From assembly GCA_016802295.1 (NCBI GenBank), contig JAESIW010000207.1, positions 985,831 through 1,049,830 of the forward strand: a stretch of DNA of 64,000 bases. The letters are read 5' to 3'. Below the pieces are notes generated by a model. That model did not search any database, was not told the DNA's origin, and was given only the letters and a program-made list of their open reading frames with translations. A program made the translations under genes and the position numbers. The stretch is from Brachionus rotundiformis. Taxonomy: Eukaryota; Rotifera; Eurotatoria; Ploima; Brachionidae. Below, piece after piece: positions 60,695-64,000 of the stretch (within the stretch, counting starts at the first letter, position 1; each line of letters opens with the position of its first letter).

Positions 60695-62070
60695 CTAGAT
60701 ATTAACATTTAAAATTTCCATTAAAAAATATTTCATTATCATTCTCATGTCTTGTACGTGGTCTTGGTTTAGTCTTTCAACTGTGTCGAATTTGGTGTGC
60801 CAAACAGAGGGAAAGGGCGATGGTATCAAGTGCAAAATTGGTACATCTGAAAAAAGCAATTATTCAACTAATTGGGAAGTTTTACCAGTGCTTACTCTTT
60901 TTCAAAAATGGCCTGTGGTCGTCGTCAACTGGTAAGTTGCGTCCGAATCCCTGCAAATCCTGAAAATAGTATTGGGTCGACTTGGACAGCTCTTTTTTTT
61001 TAATTAGTATCTTTTCTAAATGAGATTAATCTAATTTATAGAATAAAAATAATTGAGTTATTTAATACCTATTCTATTCATTACTAAGTAAGCGTTCCGG
61101 CTTGTGGGATCGCCTGGAAAATAATTGGGAAACTTGGAATTGTCGCCACCAAATAGGTCCATTAAAACAAAGAGATCCATTGAGTCAAAGGCATCTTGCT
61201 GGTGCAACCTGGTCAGCCTTTCAGCGTAATTGCGCGAGCCATAAAGCGAATCGGACGCTGTCCAGTCTTTGAACGCCTCCTCTCCATCAAAAAAAATAAA
61301 TTGTATGTGTCTGATTAGATTTTTGAACTGATCAATGTTGGTATTTTGGAATAAAAAATTTGCCATGTCGAGTAGCATGGCGCACGGAACAGCTGAATCA
61401 GTGGCAGCTATGAAATCAAAATTGGCAAAATATTTGCTGTCATAATGGCAGGCAAAGATAACTCTGTTCAAAAGTAAAGAATTTGGTCTCTTGGTTGAGC
61501 TAAAGTGTCTTCCGATTGGAAGAGTAGCGATTATGTTCGACATTGGCTTTTTACCAAGAGGCGTACTAGCTGTAAAATTGTCCATTTCAATCTCCCATCC
61601 ATAGCTCTTCATTTGAGAGACAATGTACTTGGAAAAATAATCCAAAATGGTATTTATGTTTCTAATTCAAAATAAAAAGCATACATTGCGAACTTTGAGA
61701 TTATTTTCTGTGCCAGAAACTCTTGGAATTGCCAAAGGATTTAAAAATTTCATAAAATCCTCATAACTGCTCTTTAACGAGTCCAAATTTACACTGCTCA
61801 ATCGACTTTTGTGAACCACATTCTTGAAAAATTATATTTAAACACTCTTTTAATTAATTAATAAATTAATTAGCCAATAAAACCATCAATTTAGTGCCCT
61901 TATATTTCATTCTAGCTTTTTTTCAAAAATTAAAAGTTATTTTTTTAAATTTGATTTAATTATTCAAAGCATAGATGGTTATTATACCAATATGAGCTTA
62001 CATGTCTTTGAGACCGAATACCAACCATTAGAGTAAAACAAATTAGCAAAAATTTTAAAACCAAGTCCAT
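60695..62070 (-). CDS. QPCT: Glutaminyl-peptide cyclotransferase, tandem copy 2
   Basis: Five exons (62070-62002, 61822-61685, 61627-61069, 61015-60896 and 60846-60695) give 1038 nt, or 345 aa. A signal peptide (MDLVLKFLLICFTLMVGIRS) is followed by the same catalytic set as copy 1: ACHYDSK, FIAATDSAVPCAML, FIFFDGEEAF, DSLYGSRNYA, DDDHRPFL and PSPFPSVWHT. Exon 2 is 138 nt in both copies, and intron phases agree throughout. Divergence between copies is spread along the protein, with a longer loop before HYDSK here. Both keep all active-site residues, so both are predicted secreted, active enzymes. Confidence 0.93.
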
Positions 62071-62233
62071 TTTTTTTCTAATAAAATCAAAAATTTAAAT
62101 CTAATTAAAAACAATAAACCTATACACCTGGTTTTTTAATACCAGTGTATCTACCAAATAATTATTTAAATGAATATTTTATGCTAAAAAATAATAAAAT
62201 AATAAAAATTTATATTTTTTACTAAAAATTAAA

Positions 62234-64000
62234 TTATTTCTTTAAATTTAAACTCTCATTAACCAGTGAATAGAAAAGACTGTTTTTATTGTTGATTAAA
62301 TTTTGGACAGAGTCGAATTCGGCAACTTTTCCACCATCCATTACCAGAATTCGGTCATAGTCAAATATGGTCTGAATGCGATGAGCTATGGTCAGCACAG
62401 TAGTGTCTTTGAATTTGGACCTAATCACTTTTTGGATCAAGTTGTCTGTTTCCAAGTCCACTTGGGCTGTAGCTTCATCAATGCATATTATTTTGCGCTT
62501 GGTCAAAATGGCTCTTAGCAGACAAATGAGTTGTCTTTCACCTGAAGATAAATTTTTTCCACGCTCCTCAATCATTGTGTCAAGAATGGCCACATTTTTA
62601 CCAAATTTGCCATCCAATCCAGTCTCCTGAAGCACATCCCACATTTCATCATCACTTATTTGACCAAATGGGTCCAAATTTTCGCGCAAAGTAGCCTCAA
62701 AAAGAAAAGGATCTTGTGGTATAATGCTTAATTTTTGTCTCAGATCATTCAAGTTAAGATTTTGGATATTCTTGCTATCAATTACAATTCTTCCAGAGTT
62801 AATCTCGCAGCCACGGAACAAAGCCATCAGCAGTGAACTCTTGCCAGAGCCAGTTCGGCCACAAATTCCAATTTTTTCACCATGATTAATGACAAAACTG
62901 ACATTATTGAGCGCTAGCGGGGACCATCCAGTGTACCTAAGGTTGACATTTTTGAATTCAATTTTTGCCTGGTCTGGCCAAGTCTCGGCCACTTGCTCCA
63001 CTCCTTGCCAATTTTCCGAGTCCAAATTTCTGAACTGGTAGGCTCTCTCTACCGATACCATTTCTTTTTCGGTCTCAGAAAAAGAAGTAATCAGACCATT
63101 GAGCAGACCGGTAACGCTCAGTATGTAGCTGAGTGCCAAACCGACCAGACTTGCATTCGAAGTGCCGTAAATATGCTGTACTACTGCTGTCAGACCCACG
63201 ATTGTTATCATTGCCACACTTATCATTTGAAGTCGGAAGCTCAGCCATTGCGCTGCTGCTTGGCTATTGTAAGAGGCCCGGATGAACTTGTTCAAGTGCT
63301 CCTCATTCTGTTTGCAGTATTTTTTCACCTTCCTGAAAGCTCTTATGGTCACGAGGCCTCTTATTGTCTCATGAAACTAAAATAGATCTAATTAAGGTCT
63401 GTCTTGGTAATGTAGTATTCTATTTAATTGGCAAATTGGATATAAACCCACCACTCATTACCATTTAGATAATTAAAAATATTGTTTCATATTCTAGCCT
63501 TAAATAGAGGCTTGGAACTTGGTCATCTGTAGCCCTAAATCTTGGAATTGAGTTTGTTCCTTAAGTGGTAAGATTGGTGAATGGATACAAATGGAAAATA
63601 AAAGAATATTTTTTTATAAAATTTGCAGCATTTTTTCTTGGTTATGGATAAAAATGGTTAAAAAAAAATTTAAATCATAAATTTACCAATCTTACCAATT
63701 AAAAATTTAAAACTTTTGTTCAAAATTTTTGAAAAATATATTATAATTAAACTATCAAATATAATAAATTAATTGGGTAAAAATTTTATTTAATTTTTGT
63801 ATTTGGTGAATACTTACATGAGTGTAGAGTGGCGAAAGAGAGACACTGCTCAGACGCTTAAGTTCTCTAGAGGTCCATCTGTAATAGTTTTGTATACTGT
63901 AGTAGATAAGTGATAGTGGGATGAGGGCCAGGGAAAACCATGGCAAGCTTAGACAAGTGATGGTCAATATGCCAACAAGACCGAATATGTTTGCCAAGAA
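62234..64000 (-). CDS. ABCC10: ABC transporter C family member 10 (MRP7), C-terminal part
   Basis: Two exons are visible: from the window edge to 63818, and 63376-62234. The gene continues beyond the window, so this is partial. The first piece reads NIFGLVGILTITCLSLPW and RELKRLSSVSLSPLYTH, very close to the matching ABCC10 transmembrane region. The second holds the rest of the last transmembrane domain (LQMISVAMITIVG, ALSYILSVTGLLNGLITSF) and nucleotide-binding domain 2: Walker A GRTGSGKSS, Q-loop IPQDPF, signature LSSGERQ, Walker B IICIDEA and H-loop AHR. All ATPase motifs of this domain are intact. ABCC10 is a lipophilic-anion and drug exporter. The intron between the exons is 441 nt. Confidence 0.93.

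Overview
This is a gene-dense animal nuclear segment: AT-rich spacers, GT-AG introns mostly 45-80 nt long, and typical metazoan genes (NK2.1 homeobox, ADAR, geminin, GCN2, CRIPT). Compact genes, tiny introns and decayed non-LTR retrotransposons suggest a small-bodied invertebrate. A rotifer or other small spiralian would fit, but no sequence here proves the phylum. I rebuilt the exons by hand from splice signals and reading phase. For each complete multi-exon model the summed exon length is divisible by three, which supports the joins.

Layout: 0.2-5.5 kb, a nine-exon ankyrin-repeat gene (-). 8.1-11.2 kb, ADAR (-). 12.8-16.2 kb, three intronless housekeeping genes: CRIPT (-), VPS37 (+), RFT1 (+). 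16.2-25.5 kb, a gene-poor domain holding two divergently transcribed NK2.1-type homeobox genes, with a ~145-bp tandem repeat and many GA/CT tracts between and around them. 26-27.3 kb, a retrotransposon tail and a repeat complex. 27.7-33.9 kb, CARNMT1 (-), LCLAT1 (+) and a large, weakly FANCB-like protein (+). 36-37.2 kb, an Ig-like single-pass membrane protein (+). 38.2-38.7 kb, POP7 (-). 39.3-49.8 kb, a complete 12-exon GCN2/EIF2AK4 (-) whose larger introns carry retrotransposon relics and a private repeat family. 50.1-51.7 kb, a head-to-head pair of PSMB4 (-) and a very short geminin (+). 52.7-56.9 kb, an unrecognised 1283-residue protein with a Cys-rich head and Gly/Pro/Ser repeats (-). 57.8-62.1 kb, two tandem glutaminyl-peptide cyclotransferases (-). 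62.2 kb to the window end, the 3' part of an ABCC10/MRP7 transporter (-).

The genes form no single pathway. Most are housekeeping: proteasome, RNase P/MRP, ESCRT-I, N-glycosylation, translation control and RNA editing. The parts least explained by known families are the Cys-rich repeat protein, the duplicated NK2.1 pair with its internal satellite, and several orphan exon-like segments. No tRNA gene, rRNA gene or CRISPR array was found.
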